A stretch of DNA of 64,000 nucleotides from Plebeiibacterium sediminum (GCF_026013605.1 NZ_JAPDPJ010000004.1:1-64000); one strand, 5' to 3'; counted from the stretch's first letter, positions 45,674 through 56,427 are shown. A program made the numbers and translations. Notes: a model not told the origin generated them from the sequence alone.

Positions 45674-46972
45674 TTGAGATCGTTTATTACTAAATATATA
45701 AATCTTTTTTTATCAAGTGATCTTGTAAAAATATCGTGGAGTAACTCGAAGCAGGTATTGGTTAGGTTTATCATAGGCATAGTTAATATTAAAATCATTT
45801 CTTTATGGCTTGGAGCTTCTGGTATGGCTATATTTACACAGGTATCAAACTTTATTCAAATTGGAACAAATATCGCTAGCGGTGGAATTAATCATGGAGT
45901 TACAAAGTTATCCTCTCAATATAAATTTTCCATTCTTCGACAAAGATTAGTTTTATCCAATGCCTTGTTTATAACGATATTTTTTAGCCTGATAGTTTCT
46001 GTAATAATATTTTTATCGGCATCAAGAATATGTAATATACTTCTTATTGATGAATCCTTTATAACTATAATAAGATCTTCCGGTTTTTTTATTTTTTGCT
46101 ATTCTTTTACTAATGTGTTATTGGCCTTTATTCAAGGTATAGAGAATTATAAAAAATTCATTAACTATAATCTGTTTATCAGTATAGTAAGTTTTCTTGT
46201 ATTAATTATTCTTACCTATTTATACCAACTTAAGGGTGCCGTATGGGCTTTATATATAAGTAGTTTTTTATGCTTGTGTTATGGAGTTATATTGTCGGTC
46301 AGGTGGTTTTTTACAAATCATAAGATTAGTCTATCCAGAAAAATTATCCTAAGGTTATTAGGGTTTGGATTAACTCTTTTGGTAGCATCAAGTATTACGC
46401 CTATCTTAAAAATTATTATAAGAAATATTATTATAGATAATTGTTCTTTGATAGAGGCAGGTTGGTGGGACGGTATAAAAAGAATATCAGATACTTATGT
46501 AAATATAATCATCACTACTTTAAGCTTATATTTTCTACCTCGTATTTCATCACTCCATAATTTTAGAAGTTTAAAAACTGAAATTTTTAAATCCATAAAG
46601 ATTATTTTTCCAATTCTGGTTATAGGTAGTGTAATGATATTTCTTTTTAAAGAAATTATAATAGAAATTTTATTTACACATGAATTTGAAGGTATGAAAG
46701 ATTTGTTCTCCTTTCAGTGTATCGGTGATGTTATACGTGTACTTAATTGGTTTTTTGCAATTACCATTATGTTTAAGGAGAAAATTAAAACGTATATATT
46801 TCTAGAGTTGTTTATTGGTGTTGTTTCTGTTATTAATGCCGTTATTTTTATTCCAATACTTGGAATAAAGGGGAGTACTTTTATATACTTTTTAAATACT
46901 TTAATTTATTTCATAGCATTAAATCTTGTTTATAGGCGTTTAATGTATTTAGAGAATGTAAGCACATTATGA
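45674..46972 (+). CDS. Polysaccharide flippase (Wzx/RfbX type)
   Basis: 432 aa, with about 12 membrane helices. It starts at a TTG codon, MRSFITKYINLFLSSDLVKI; the cytosolic N-terminal stretch followed by SWSNSKQVLVRFIIGIVNIK fits the family. Wzx proteins of the MOP superfamily flip undecaprenyl-linked oligosaccharide units across the inner membrane. The next glycosyltransferase gene overlaps its end by 4 bp. Together with the neighbours this is an O-antigen or capsule assembly unit. Confidence 0.87.
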   Translation: MRSFITKYINLFLSSDLVKISWSNSKQVLVRFIIGIVNIKIISLWLGASGMAIFTQVSNFIQIGTNIASGGINHGVTKLSSQYKFSILRQRLVLSNALFITIFFSLIVSVIIFLSASRICNILLIDESFITIIRSSGFFIFCYSFTNVLLAFIQGIENYKKFINYNLFISIVSFLVLIILTYLYQLKGAVWALYISSFLCLCYGVILSVRWFFTNHKISLSRKIILRLLGFGLTLLVASSITPILKIIIRNIIIDNCSLIEAGWWDGIKRISDTYVNIIITTLSLYFLPRISSLHNFRSLKTEIFKSIKIIFPILVIGSVMIFLFKEIIIEILFTHEFEGMKDLFSFQCIGDVIRVLNWFFAITIMFKEKIKTYIFLELFIGVVSVINAVIFIPILGIKGSTFIYFLNTLIYFIALNLVYRRLMYLENVSTL

Positions 46973-48045
46973 AAATTACTTTTTTTACACATTCGTTAAA
47001 CATCGGAGGAGTTACAAGGGTATTTGTTAATCAGGCGAATGAATTACATAATAAGGGGTATGATGTAGATTTTGTTATATGTAATAATACAGGAGAACTT
47101 TTGAATGAACTTAATAGGGGAATAAATTTAATTCATTTTGGAAATCGAAGGATTACACAGTCATTTTTCTATTTAATTAAATATATAAAGAAGAATAAGC
47201 CCAATTATATTATAACAGGTTCAAATGTATACAACGAGTATACAATTTTGGCAAATATGATTTCAGGAGGTGTAGCTAGAGTGATAGCCACCCAAGGAAA
47301 CTATTTTGATATAGAATTAAAGAGTAAATTTATTTACGGAAGATATTATAAATGGTTTATGAAATTGTTATATCCAAAAGCATATAAGGTTATTGCCGTT
47401 TCTGAAGGAATAAAATCGTTATTGGAAGAGTTTTTACCTAAAAAGAATATATTACGAATATATAATTCGTTTGATAAGGAAGATATCGAGAGTAAGTCTT
47501 TCATATCAACCTATAATCAGGAGTTGATTCCTGAAAAGTATATTTTTGTTGGGGTTAGATTAGTAGAAATTAAAAATCTTAGGTTATTAATTGATTCATT
47601 TTTTGTTTTTGAAAAAAAATATCCTGAATACAAATTGGTTATTTCCGGAGATGGGGATCAGAAACAAATGCTAAAAGTTTTAGCAAAGGACTACGGACTT
47701 TCATCGAAAGTAATTTTTACTGGAAATTTACCCAATTGTTATTATCTGATTAAAAATGCAAGTTTAATTGCAGTTACTTCATTTTCAGAAGCATTGCCAG
47801 GAATTGTTATAGAGGCCTTGGTACTTGGAAAAAATGTAGTTTCAACACCAAATATGGGTTCTGTTGAGATTTTAGAAAATGGTAAATACGGTTTTATCTC
47901 TAAAAGTTATGATGATCCAAAAGAATTTGCGTCATTGATGGCAAAGGCAATTACTGAACCAATAAGTAAAAAACTCATTGATAAAAGAGCCTTAGACTTT
48001 GAATGTCAGACTACAATTAGCAAATATGAGGAACTATTTATATAG
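46969..48045 (+). CDS. GT4-family glycosyltransferase
   Basis: 358 aa, GT-B fold. N-terminus FFTHSLNIGGVTRVFVNQAN (GG loop); donor domain with FVGVRLVEIKNLRLLIDSF, LVISGDGDQ and the EX7E motif in SEALPGIVIEALVLGKNVVST. It uses a nucleotide sugar on the cytosolic side to extend the lipid-linked glycan. It overlaps the flippase gene by 4 bp. Its 3' end overlaps the convergent radC gene by 8 bp. Confidence 0.9.
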   Translation: MKITFFTHSLNIGGVTRVFVNQANELHNKGYDVDFVICNNTGELLNELNRGINLIHFGNRRITQSFFYLIKYIKKNKPNYIITGSNVYNEYTILANMISGGVARVIATQGNYFDIELKSKFIYGRYYKWFMKLLYPKAYKVIAVSEGIKSLLEEFLPKKNILRIYNSFDKEDIESKSFISTYNQELIPEKYIFVGVRLVEIKNLRLLIDSFFVFEKKYPEYKLVISGDGDQKQMLKVLAKDYGLSSKVIFTGNLPNCYYLIKNASLIAVTSFSEALPGIVIEALVLGKNVVSTPNMGSVEILENGKYGFISKSYDDPKEFASLMAKAITEPISKKLIDKRALDFECQTTISKYEELFI

Positions 48046-48739
48046 ATATCTCTCCTTCATCAGCAAAACTATAATACCCTCCATCAGTAACTATGATATG
48101 ATCCAAAACAGGGATGTCCATAATTTTGCCAGCCTCTTTAAGCTTGGAAGTAATTGATTTATCTTGCTGACTGGGCAGTTTATTCCCAGAAGGGTGATTG
48201 TGACAAAGAATTATTGAAGAGGCTAATTGTTCCAGAGCAGATTTCATGATGATGCGAGTGTCGATGACCGTACCTGACAATCCTCCTTGACTTATTTTAC
48301 GACTGGAAATTACCTTATTAGCCCGGTTTAAAAATATAATCCAAAATTCTTCATGAGGTAGATCGGATAATACTGGATGCATAAGTTCAAAAACATCATG
48401 ACTACTTCTTATCTGGGTTTTTTCCTGAATTTCACTAAGCTTTCTTCTTTTACCCAGTTCAAGTGCAGCTACAATTGAAATAGCTTTAGCTTCGCCAATG
48501 CCCCGGTAGTTTTTCTGTAGGTTTTCAATAGAATATTTTCCTAATTCATTAAGGTTATTATTGGCATCATGTAGAATCCTTTTCGATAAATCAACAGCTG
48601 ATTCATCTCTATTGCCTGATCCAATTAGTATGGCAATTAATTCTGCATTGGATAAACTGGTAATGCCTTTGGAGAGTAATTTTTCTCTGGGTCGATCTTC
48701 AACAGCCCAGTTTTTAATGCTTAATTTTTGGTAGGACAT
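48038..48739 (-). CDS. radC: RadC-family JAB1/MPN-domain protein
   Basis: 233 aa. N-terminal helix-hairpin-helix region (about 30-80) and C-terminal MPN+/JAMM domain with HNHPSGNKLPSQQD. The metal-binding residues are present. The family was named for DNA repair, but its function is unsettled. Preceded by a short gap to tRNA-Glu. Confidence 0.92.
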   Translation of the reverse strand: MSYQKLSIKNWAVEDRPREKLLSKGITSLSNAELIAILIGSGNRDESAVDLSKRILHDANNNLNELGKYSIENLQKNYRGIGEAKAISIVAALELGKRRKLSEIQEKTQIRSSHDVFELMHPVLSDLPHEEFWIIFLNRANKVISSRKISQGGLSGTVIDTRIIMKSALEQLASSIILCHNHPSGNKLPSQQDKSITSKLKEAGKIMDIPVLDHIIVTDGGYYSFADEGEISI

Positions 48740-48855
48740 AGCAAATGGTTAAAGTTTGATAATTAATTCATTTCTAAATTAACTATCTTGTTTAACTTTG
48801 CCAAATATTATGCAAATAAAAAAGCCTTCATGTTTTCCATGAAGGCTTTCTATTG

Positions 48856-48927
48856 TACTCCGTAGGGGAATCGAACCCCTGTTACCAGGATGAAAACCTG
48901 GCGTCCTAACCCCTAGACGAACGGAGC
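48856..48927 (-). tRNA. tRNA-Glu(TTC), copy 1
   Basis: The minus strand folds as a cloverleaf: acceptor GCTCCGT/ACGGAGT (terminal G-U), anticodon stem CCAGG/CCTGG with loop TTTTCAT (anticodon TTC), and T-arm AGGGG/CCCCT. 72 nt, no encoded CCA. Identical to the copy at 49228-49299. Confidence 0.95.
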
Positions 48928-48940
48928 AACTTGTAAAGCT

Positions 48941-49192
48941 TTAAAGCTTGTTAATATGCTTAGCTAACTTTGATTTTAAGTTAGAAGCTTTATTTTTATG
49001 AATAACGTTTCTTTTAGCTAATTTATCAAGCATAGCAGCAACTTTTGGAAACATTTCTGCAGCAGCTTCTTTTTCGCTAGTACCACGTAATTTTTTTACT
49101 GCATTACGAGTTGTTTTTGCGTAATACTTATTGTGTACTCTTCTTTTTTCTGCTTGACGAATTCTTTTTAACGCCGATTTATGATTTGCCAT
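48941..49192 (-). CDS. rpsT: 30S ribosomal protein S20
   Basis: 83 aa, lysine- and arginine-rich helical protein: [18 protein letters not shown] and the C-terminal helix [15 protein letters not shown]. Binds 16S rRNA early in 30S assembly. Flanked by the two tRNA-Glu genes on the same strand, so the three could share one transcript. Confidence 0.97.
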   Translation of the reverse strand: MANHKSALKRIRQAEKRRVHNKYYAKTTRNAVKKLRGTSEKEAAAEMFPKVAAMLDKLAKRNVIHKNKASNLKSKLAKHINKL

Positions 49193-49227
49193 CTTACTAT
49201 CGTTATTATATCAACCTTTTTACTTAG

Positions 49228-49299
49228 TACTCCGTAGGGGAATCGAACCCCTGTTACCAGGATGAAAACCTGGCGTCCTAACCCCTAGACGAACGGAGC
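49228..49299 (-). tRNA. tRNA-Glu(TTC), copy 2
   Basis: Same 72-nt sequence as copy 1, anticodon TTC. It lies upstream of rpsT on the same strand. The duplication of about 72 bp on both sides of rpsT could recombine and delete rpsT, so it must be stably held. Confidence 0.95.
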
Positions 49300-49516
49300 A
49301 TTTTGTTTTGATAACGTCGTTACCGTTTCAAATGCGGATGCAAAGATATAGCAAATTACATAGACTCCAAATTTTTTTGAAAAAAAATATTCAAAAAAAA
49401 CACTAAGTGCAGATAATCAGACAAATAAAATTTATATTTTTTTTGATGTCATTGATATCCTACATTAATTAAGTGAAAAAAAATCAAAGGAGATGATATA
49501 AATATTTTTCTTTTTA

Positions 49517-49524
49517 TAATTTTG
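49517..49524 (+). promoter_or_regulatory. Promoter -7 box of metK
   Basis: TAATTTTG matches TAnnTTTG exactly. Transcription would start near 49531, about 15 nt before the SAM-II-like riboswitch. No clear -33 TTTG is seen. The upstream part of the gap (49300-49510) is AT-rich and without a gene. Confidence 0.55.
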
Positions 49525-49545
49525 TAACCGAAATCTTAAAAGGAT

Positions 49546-49598
49546 AGTGGATGGATTTGACTGATTGCAACCACTCAAAAAAAGTGCTAAAATGCATA
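49546..49598 (+). promoter_or_regulatory. SAM-II-like riboswitch ahead of metK
   Basis: AGTGG (49546-49550) pairs with CCACT (571-575) around ATGGATTTGACTGATTGCAA. An A-run and AAGTGCTAAAATGC follow, matching the SAM-II features GATTT..A, ATTGCAA, A-rich loop and GCTAAA, where the downstream strand forms the pseudoknot. SAM-II is known in Bacteroidota and proteobacteria upstream of methionine/SAM genes. It should lower metK expression when SAM is abundant, likely by sequestering the start region or affecting elongation. Confidence 0.75.
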
Positions 49599-49655
49599 TT
49601 TCTTTCCTGTTTAACTATCCGTATTATTTTATTCATATAATATATTTAAATAGTA

Positions 49656-50906
49656 ATGGGATATTTATTTACATCAGAATCCGTATCAGAAGGTCACCCA
49701 GATAAAGTTGCTGACCAAATTTCAGATGCTTTATTAGATGAATTTCTTCGTCAGGATAAAGAATCAAAGGTTGCTGCTGAAACTTTAGTTACTACTGGAT
49801 TGGTAGTATTAAGTGGAGAAGTAAAGACAAATGGTTATGTTCCGGTACAAAATATTGCTCGTAGAGTAATTGATAGAATAGGTTATACCAAGTCAGAGTA
49901 TATGTTTGACTCAGGTTCTTGTGGTGTTATTTCTGCTATACATGAACAGAGTGAAGATATCAACAGAGGTGTGGAGAGAGAAGATGAGGACAGTCAGGGA
50001 GCTGGAGACCAGGGAATGATGTTTGGTTACGCATGTACCGAAACAGTTGAATATATGCCTTTCCCTTTACATTTATCACATTTATTATTAGTTGAGTTAG
50101 CTGCGATTAGAAGGGAGCAAAAAGAAATGACTTATTTGCGTCCTGATTCAAAATCACAGGTTACATTGGAATATGGGGATGATAATAAGCCAGTAAGAGT
50201 TCATACAATAGTTATTTCTACTCAACATGATGAGTTTGATGAAGAAAAAACAATGTTGGATCAAATTAAGGCTGATGTAAAAAATATTCTAATACCAAGA
50301 GTAAAAGCTAAATTAAGCGCAGAGGAAGCTTCGTTAATTGATGAAGAATATATTTTACATGTTAATCCAACAGGAAAATTTGTAATTGGAGGACCTCATG
50401 GAGATACTGGATTAACCGGAAGAAAGATTATTGTTGATACTTACGGAGGTAAAGGTGCTCATGGTGGAGGTGCTTTTTCAGGTAAGGATAGTTCTAAGGT
50501 AGATAGATCTGCAGCTTACGCATCGAGACATATTGCTAAAAATATGGTTGCTGCAGGTGTAGCAGAAGAAGTTTTAGTACAAGTAGCCTATGCAATTGGT
50601 GTTGCTGAGCCTGTAGGATTATTTGTTAATACTTATGGTACATCTAAAGTAGATTTAACAGATGGTGAAATAGCAGCTAAAATCAATACTATTTTTGATA
50701 TGCGTCCTGCTGCAATTGTTAAACGATTTGGATTAAAGAATCCAATTTTTGAACCAACGGCGGCATATGGACATGTTGGACGTGCACCTTATACAGATAA
50801 AGTAATTGTAAAAGAAAATGGTGTGGATGTTGAAAAAGAAGTTGAATTCTTTACCTGGGAAAAATTAGATTTTATTGATCAGATTAAAACTGCCTTTGGT
50901 TTATAA
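49656..50906 (+). CDS. metK: S-adenosylmethionine synthetase
   Basis: 416 aa. Makes SAM from methionine and ATP. Motifs: [17 protein letters not shown], the loop [12 protein letters not shown] (ATP/methionine site), [21 protein letters not shown], and [19 protein letters not shown] (P-loop-like). Slightly longer than the E. coli enzyme, as is usual in Bacteroidota. Regulated by the SAM-II-like element in its leader. Ends at a strong terminator. Confidence 0.97.
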   Translation: MGYLFTSESVSEGHPDKVADQISDALLDEFLRQDKESKVAAETLVTTGLVVLSGEVKTNGYVPVQNIARRVIDRIGYTKSEYMFDSGSCGVISAIHEQSEDINRGVEREDEDSQGAGDQGMMFGYACTETVEYMPFPLHLSHLLLVELAAIRREQKEMTYLRPDSKSQVTLEYGDDNKPVRVHTIVISTQHDEFDEEKTMLDQIKADVKNILIPRVKAKLSAEEASLIDEEYILHVNPTGKFVIGGPHGDTGLTGRKIIVDTYGGKGAHGGGAFSGKDSSKVDRSAAYASRHIAKNMVAAGVAEEVLVQVAYAIGVAEPVGLFVNTYGTSKVDLTDGEIAAKINTIFDMRPAAIVKRFGLKNPIFEPTAAYGHVGRAPYTDKVIVKENGVDVEKEVEFFTWEKLDFIDQIKTAFGL

Positions 50907-50926
50907 TTTAAATAAATACTTATCAC

Positions 50927-50962
50927 AAAAGCTATTTCTCAACTGAAATAGCTTTTGTTTTT
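50927..50962 (+). terminator. Terminator behind metK
   Basis: AAAAGCTATTTC-TCAACT-GAAATAGCTTTT followed by a T-run: a 12-bp perfect stem. Confidence 0.9.
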
Positions 50963-51027
50963 TATAATAAAATGGCAAGATTAACACGCTTTAACTTTTT
51001 TTTATACGTGTTCACTAAAGAAACCCA

Positions 51028-51122
51028 TACATTTGTACTGTAGATTTTTTTTCATAGATTTAGATTTGGTTAACAAAGCTGATTTTAAGGGTAAAGGATA
51101 GATGTTCCATCTATCCTTTTTT
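51028..51122 (+). ncRNA. Candidate small RNA with own promoter and terminator
   Basis: TACATTTG (51028-51035) matches the TAnnTTTG box. About 60-85 bp downstream AAAGGATAGATG-TTC-CATCTATCCTTT plus T-run forms a strong terminator (51093-51122). No reading frame is between them. A transcript of about 80 nt from near 51042 is predicted. The alternative is a short leader or an orphan terminator with a chance promoter match. It is not 6S RNA or tmRNA by appearance. The remaining gap to 51238 shows nothing else. Confidence 0.4.
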
Positions 51123-51238
51123 CGTTTCCGGCACTTTCTTATCACAAATCTCAAATTCTTTCCAAATTTTTCTTTATATCATTTTCTATTGCATATGGTA
51201 TCATTAACTTTATTGTTTCTATACAAAACAAACGGTGT

Positions 51239-52315
51239 ATGACATCATCTGATAACTCGGGAAAAATAGTAAAAAGTATAAGGCCGTCCAGAATCATATT
51301 TCCCATATTAATAGGGATAGGTATTTCAGGGTATATGCTTTATAATGAATATACTCCTGGTAGTTTTGATGCTGTTAAGTTAACTTATTCTACATTTATT
51401 TGGTTGGCTGTATCTCTTCTGTTAATGGCAATTCGTGATTTTGGATATATTATCAGAATTCGCTTGTTGTCTCACAATCAGTTGACTTTACGTAAAGCAT
51501 TCTCAATTGTAATGTTGTGGGAATTTACCTCTGCAATTACACCATCAGCAATTGGAGGAACGAGTGTTGCTATTTTCTTTTTAAACAAGGAAGGAATAAA
51601 AATTGGTCGGAGTACTGCTATTGTTATGGTGACTTCCTTTTTGGACGAATTATACTTTATTATAGCGTTTCCTATTGTTTTGCTGATCATTGGCAGAAGT
51701 GATATTTTTGGGTTTGGTGTAGAGGGGCTGGATAAGATTCCCTGGTATAAAAACCAGTTTTTAGTTTTTGCTCTGGCAGGTTATGGGTTAAAATTTTTAT
51801 ATACACTCATACTAACTTATGGATTGTTTATAAATCCCAGAGGATTAAAATTTCTTCTTTTATGGATTTTTAAATTGCCAATAATTAGAAAATGGCGTCC
51901 GGAAGCTAATGAATCAGGAACGGACCTGATTACTGCATCAAGAGAGTTTAGAGACTGGTCATTTGTTAATTGGGTACAAGCTTTTTTTGCTACGGCATTA
52001 AGTTGGACTAGCAGATATTGGGTTGTAAACACAATTATTATTTCATTTTTTGGGTTTCAATTTCTAAGTTATGATGACAATTTGCTTGTATTTGGAAAAC
52101 AGCTGGTAATGTGGATTATGATGCTGGTTAGTCCTACTCCGGGAGGAAGTGGATTTGCTGAATATGTATTCAAAGAGTTTTTAAATGGAGTGGTTCCTGC
52201 TGGAACCGGAGTAACTTTAGCTTTTATATGGCGTCTACTGAGTTATTATCCTTATTTGTTCATTGGAATTTTAATTGTGCCGCGCTGGATACGTAAACAC
52301 TTTATAAAGCGTTAG
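51239..52315 (+). CDS. YbhN/LPG_synthase_TM-family membrane protein
   Basis: 358 aa, about 8 membrane segments from residue 20. Conserved family motifs: WEFTSAITPSAIGGTSVAIFFLNKEGI and SPTPGGSGFAEYVFKEFL. The fold is that of the MprF flippase domain (UPF0104). Relatives flip or act on lipids, but its substrate is unknown. No fused synthase domain is present. Own transcription unit between two intergenic regions. Confidence 0.82.
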   Translation: MTSSDNSGKIVKSIRPSRIIFPILIGIGISGYMLYNEYTPGSFDAVKLTYSTFIWLAVSLLLMAIRDFGYIIRIRLLSHNQLTLRKAFSIVMLWEFTSAITPSAIGGTSVAIFFLNKEGIKIGRSTAIVMVTSFLDELYFIIAFPIVLLIIGRSDIFGFGVEGLDKIPWYKNQFLVFALAGYGLKFLYTLILTYGLFINPRGLKFLLLWIFKLPIIRKWRPEANESGTDLITASREFRDWSFVNWVQAFFATALSWTSRYWVVNTIIISFFGFQFLSYDDNLLVFGKQLVMWIMMLVSPTPGGSGFAEYVFKEFLNGVVPAGTGVTLAFIWRLLSYYPYLFIGILIVPRWIRKHFIKR

Positions 52316-52487
52316 TTATATTTGATTAATCTTGTGATTTATGTGACTAACTTATATTTGCGATTGCGTGTTTATCCTTAACTTGCTTATCAAATAGTTT
52401 TATGTTACAAAACTAAGTTTTCATAATTATATTTAGCTGGTTTTGTTGCTATTGGTAAAGCAGTGTGTTATACTATAAATTTATATC

Positions 52488-53297
52488 GTGAAATATTTAC
52501 TATTACTTGTTTTAGTTGTAATTGTAGGTTCTTGTACTGAGCGCAATAAAAACAATAATGTCTTAGCTAAAGATCAAAATAATAAAAAGGAAATTTTAAT
52601 ATACTGTGAGAATGTTATGGTACCGGCTCTCATGGAACTGAAGGAAGAATTTGAATTAAAAGAAGAATGTGTAATTAAATTACATAATGATTGTTCTCAA
52701 AATCTGGCAAGTCTGATACAATATTCGTTAAAGGGAGATATTTACCTTCCTGCCTCAAAAGAAGGATTTAAAAAGTTACAAGGTTCGTCCAAATCATTTA
52801 TTGTAGATTCTGCATTTATAGGCTTCAATCCTTTAGTGGTTATGTCACTTAAAGGAAATCCATCACAATATTCCGGTAATATAAAATCACTTACTGAGCG
52901 AAAATATGCATTAATTATTGCTAACCCTGAAACCTCTTCTTTAGGTGCCGAAACCAGAAAGCTTTTGAATAGGGAAAAGATCTATGAGGAACTTTTGATG
53001 AATGTAGTTGCTTTAACAACGGATTCAAGAGGGTTGGTGAAAAGTTTGGAAAACAACGAGGCTCAGTTGATAATTAATTGGCAGAGTGATCTTTATCATA
53101 ATGGAAATGCCAATGAAGTTGATATTTTTCCTATACCTGAGGGTAAAGATTTACCTTCAGAAATCTACGCCGGAATTCTTTCCACAAGTAATAATGCTGA
53201 TCTTGCAAGAGATTTTCTTAATTATGCCACAGGAGAAAATGGAATTTCTGTATTTAGAAAGTACGGAATTAATAGGAGGAAGTCATTAATTTTTTAA
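52488..53297 (+). CDS. Extracellular solute-binding lipoprotein (ModA/SBP_bac_11-like)
   Basis: 269 aa from a GTG start. A lipoprotein signal (KYLLLLVLVVIVGSCTERN) is followed by a type II periplasmic-binding fold: ILIYCENVMVPALMELKEEF, DIYLPASKEGFKKLQ, FNPLVVMSLKGNPSQY, ANPETSSLGAETRKLL. This looks like the molybdate/sulfate-type binding family that captures oxyanions. No permease or ATPase follows. Instead a hybrid histidine kinase starts 31 bp downstream, so it may feed a signal to that kinase. A transporter elsewhere cannot be excluded. Confidence 0.78.
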   Translation: MKYLLLLVLVVIVGSCTERNKNNNVLAKDQNNKKEILIYCENVMVPALMELKEEFELKEECVIKLHNDCSQNLASLIQYSLKGDIYLPASKEGFKKLQGSSKSFIVDSAFIGFNPLVVMSLKGNPSQYSGNIKSLTERKYALIIANPETSSLGAETRKLLNREKIYEELLMNVVALTTDSRGLVKSLENNEAQLIINWQSDLYHNGNANEVDIFPIPEGKDLPSEIYAGILSTSNNADLARDFLNYATGENGISVFRKYGINRRKSLIF

Positions 53298-53328
53298 ATT
53301 TATACTCAATTTATAAAATTGGCGACTA

Positions 53329-56300
53329 GTGGTGAAATTAAAGAATAGAAATAGGTCTGTAAAAGTTTTCGATGAATCTATTGTTGTAAAACTGTATTTG
53401 TTGTTAGCAATATTCTTGCTTACAATAACAGCAATAATGGTTATTGAAAATTATTTTGATCAGGCTTATATACTACGATATCAGAAAATCATTCATAATC
53501 AGGAGCAAAAACAAAAAATTGATAAAGTTCTTCAAAAAAATATTCTGAAACTGAATCTGCTTTTTAAAGGTTTTACAGGAATTGAACATCCGCAGCAGCT
53601 TAAAAATACGCAAAATGACATTGAGTCTTTAATTTCAGAATGTTTAGATATAGTTGAGATTTTAGATAAAGGCGGAACTCTGAATGAAGTGAAACCTGTA
53701 AACCTACAGGATAAGGAACAGATTACGGAAATTATTGTACATGAAATAGATGAATTTACAGGTAGTATACCGGAGATAAGAGAGCTGGCTCCTAAAATTG
53801 GAGATTTGGAATTGTTGTCGGGTAAAATAGTGGCTGTTATTTCTTCAAACCTTGAAAATCCGGTATTAGATAGAGAAAATTATCTGCAAACCATTAATTT
53901 TTATATCAAGCAATCGGAGTCTTTGTTTTCAAGAGTTAATGAAATTGAAAACAAAATTTCTTACGACATCAATAAAAATGTAGTGTCGTTAAACAATGCG
54001 AGTATTAATATTATTAATAAATACAATAATATTAAATATGCCATATTGTTTATATTTAACTTGTTAGCAATTATTGTTACTTACTATATTATCGTTCAGA
54101 TTAAAAAAGTAATTCTTAACAGAAAGAAGGCCGAAGAAAGTAATGAAAAGTTATTACAGGCAGTTGAGCAAAGTCCGATTTCTATTATGATTACAGATAC
54201 TAAAGGGAATATTGAATATGTAAATAAAGGTTTTGAGGAAATATCTGGATTTAGTAAAGAAGAAGTTTTGAGTAGGAATATTGATGCGTTTCATGTAACA
54301 AACAATAATAATTCCCCCGCCTTTTGGAATACGATTCAGGCAGGTAAAATCTGGACAGGCGAAATCAATAATAAAAATAAGAACGGAGAATTGTATTGGG
54401 AAAAAGTTTTGATATCTCCGGTTCTAAGTAAATCTAAAACTATATCATCATTTATTGCAATAAAAGAAGATATTACAGAAAAACGGAATCTTACATTATC
54501 TCTGGAAGAATCAATAGAATCAATGAAAACGATTATAGAGAATCTTCCTGTAGGTATATTAATTGTAAATAATAGCAAAGAAATTATCCAGGCTAATGAT
54601 ACTGCGGCTACAATAATGGGGTACAAAAATACTAAGGAAGTTATTGCAGCAAGTAAAAAGCAAGAGTATGGAGAGGTTTTTATCACTCAGAAAGAAGAGC
54701 ATGTTTCTGATCCTTCCACAAGAATTGTAATCTCGGTTTTGGAAGAACAGCTGATTGTAAAGCAAAATAATATCTCAAGATCAATACTTAAAAACATCAT
54801 TCCTATTAGGTTAAATAATGAAGATGTTTACCTGGAAGCTTTCATGGATATTAGTGCTCAAAAAGAAATACAGAAGAGAGAGGCCGATTCAAATAAAGCC
54901 AAGTCTGAATTTCTTGCCAATATGAGCCATGAAATTCGTACGCCAATGAATGGTATTATTGGTGCTACCGAGCTACTTGGAAATACTAAATTATCAAAGG
55001 AGCAAAGCAATGTAGTTTCTATAATTGGTCGTTCTTGCGAAAATCTATTAAATATTATCAATGATATCCTCGATTTCTCTAAAATTGAGGCTGGTAAGAT
55101 GAAGATTGAGCCATATCCATTTAATTTTAGGTCAACTATAGATTATTTGATGGACCAGATGTCGTTTAAAACCAATGAAAAAGGAATTGAGCTTATTAGT
55201 AGTGTAGAGCAAACAATACCTAATATTTTAATTGGTGATGAAAGTCGACTTATACAGGTATTAATTAATTTATTAGGAAATAGTGTAAAGTTTACTTCAG
55301 AAGGCGAAGTTGTATTGAAGGTGGAGGTTAGCAAACAAATCGGATCGCAAATTACATTGCATTTTGCAGTAGAGGATTCAGGAATAGGAATTCCGAAAGA
55401 TAAACTTGAAAAGATATTTGAATCATTTACTCAGGCTGATGGATCAACTACTCGTAAATTTGGAGGAACAGGTTTAGGAACAAGCATTTCAAAAATGCTT
55501 ATTGAACTTATGGGAGGTAAGATTTGGGTAGAAAGTCCAAATCCTAATTTTGTTTGGAGCACTGAAAATCCAGGTTCAATATTTCATTTCATACTGCCAT
55601 TTGATATTGATAAGAACCAGGAATCAAATGAACTTCAGGAAGGAAGGTTTAAGGGAATTAAGACACTAGTAATCGATAATCATAAAACAAACCTTTTATT
55701 ACTTAAGAAAACGCTTAATAATTGGGGTATTGTCTCACAAAGTTGTGCTGATGAAAAGTCGGCAATGGAAATTGTTAAGGAAAAATCAGATTTAGAGTTA
55801 GTCATTATTGATGCTCATGTTTTTAGCAGGATTGATGATGATTTTGTATCAAAGCTAAAGGAAGTCAATGAGAAACTAAGGGTGGTGTTGTTTACTTCAG
55901 ATCTTCAATGGAATCAAAAATATGGATTTAAATCAATTGATAATGTATTATATAAACCGATAAAACATAATCAGCTATTTGAAACCATAAAAGAGATGTT
56001 TCTCGATTCACACATTGGATCAAGTGGTAGTGGAAAGGAGAAGATCCCATTTGAAGAAAAGATTAAGAATAAAATTATTTTATTGGTAGAGGATAATATT
56101 ATTAATCAAAAAATAGCAGAAAAGATGCTCGATAAAATTGGGCTGAAGATTGCTATTGCTAATAATGGTAAAGAAGCTGTTGATATGGTATTGAGCGGTG
56201 ATGTTACCTTTAATTTAATACTGATGGATGTACAAATGCCTATCATGAATGGATTGGATGCCACTCAGGAGTTGAGATCAAATCATATTGATATTCCAAT

Positions 56301-56427
56301 TGTGGCAATGACTGCAAATGCTATGAAAGGAGATAGGGAAGTTTGTATTGAAGCAGGAATGAATGATTATATCGGAAAGCCGGTAAAGTTAGATGACCTG
56401 GCTCAATTAATGGATAAATGGCTTTAA
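53329..56427 (+). CDS. Hybrid histidine kinase with PAS and two receiver domains
   Basis: 1032 aa, GTG start. Two membrane helices (about 22-40 and 237-258) enclose a periplasmic sensor domain of about 195 residues. Then PAS domains (about 275-395 and 400-505), HisKA with the phospho-acceptor H534 ([13 protein letters not shown]), HATPase with N-box [21 protein letters not shown] and [13 protein letters not shown], a degenerate receiver (about 780-900, D828) and a full receiver with D967 ([10 protein letters not shown]). No output DNA-binding domain, so signalling continues via a phosphotransfer partner elsewhere. Directly behind the solute-binding lipoprotein gene. Confidence 0.92.
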   Translation: MVKLKNRNRSVKVFDESIVVKLYLLLAIFLLTITAIMVIENYFDQAYILRYQKIIHNQEQKQKIDKVLQKNILKLNLLFKGFTGIEHPQQLKNTQNDIESLISECLDIVEILDKGGTLNEVKPVNLQDKEQITEIIVHEIDEFTGSIPEIRELAPKIGDLELLSGKIVAVISSNLENPVLDRENYLQTINFYIKQSESLFSRVNEIENKISYDINKNVVSLNNASINIINKYNNIKYAILFIFNLLAIIVTYYIIVQIKKVILNRKKAEESNEKLLQAVEQSPISIMITDTKGNIEYVNKGFEEISGFSKEEVLSRNIDAFHVTNNNNSPAFWNTIQAGKIWTGEINNKNKNGELYWEKVLISPVLSKSKTISSFIAIKEDITEKRNLTLSLEESIESMKTIIENLPVGILIVNNSKEIIQANDTAATIMGYKNTKEVIAASKKQEYGEVFITQKEEHVSDPSTRIVISVLEEQLIVKQNNISRSILKNIIPIRLNNEDVYLEAFMDISAQKEIQKREADSNKAKSEFLANMSHEIRTPMNGIIGATELLGNTKLSKEQSNVVSIIGRSCENLLNIINDILDFSKIEAGKMKIEPYPFNFRSTIDYLMDQMSFKTNEKGIELISSVEQTIPNILIGDESRLIQVLINLLGNSVKFTSEGEVVLKVEVSKQIGSQITLHFAVEDSGIGIPKDKLEKIFESFTQADGSTTRKFGGTGLGTSISKMLIELMGGKIWVESPNPNFVWSTENPGSIFHFILPFDIDKNQESNELQEGRFKGIKTLVIDNHKTNLLLLKKTLNNWGIVSQSCADEKSAMEIVKEKSDLELVIIDAHVFSRIDDDFVSKLKEVNEKLRVVLFTSDLQWNQKYGFKSIDNVLYKPIKHNQLFETIKEMFLDSHIGSSGSGKEKIPFEEKIKNKIILLVEDNIINQKIAEKMLDKIGLKIAIANNGKEAVDMVLSGDVTFNLILMDVQMPIMNGLDATQELRSNHIDIPIVAMTANAMKGDREVCIEAGMNDYIGKPVKLDDLAQLMDKWL

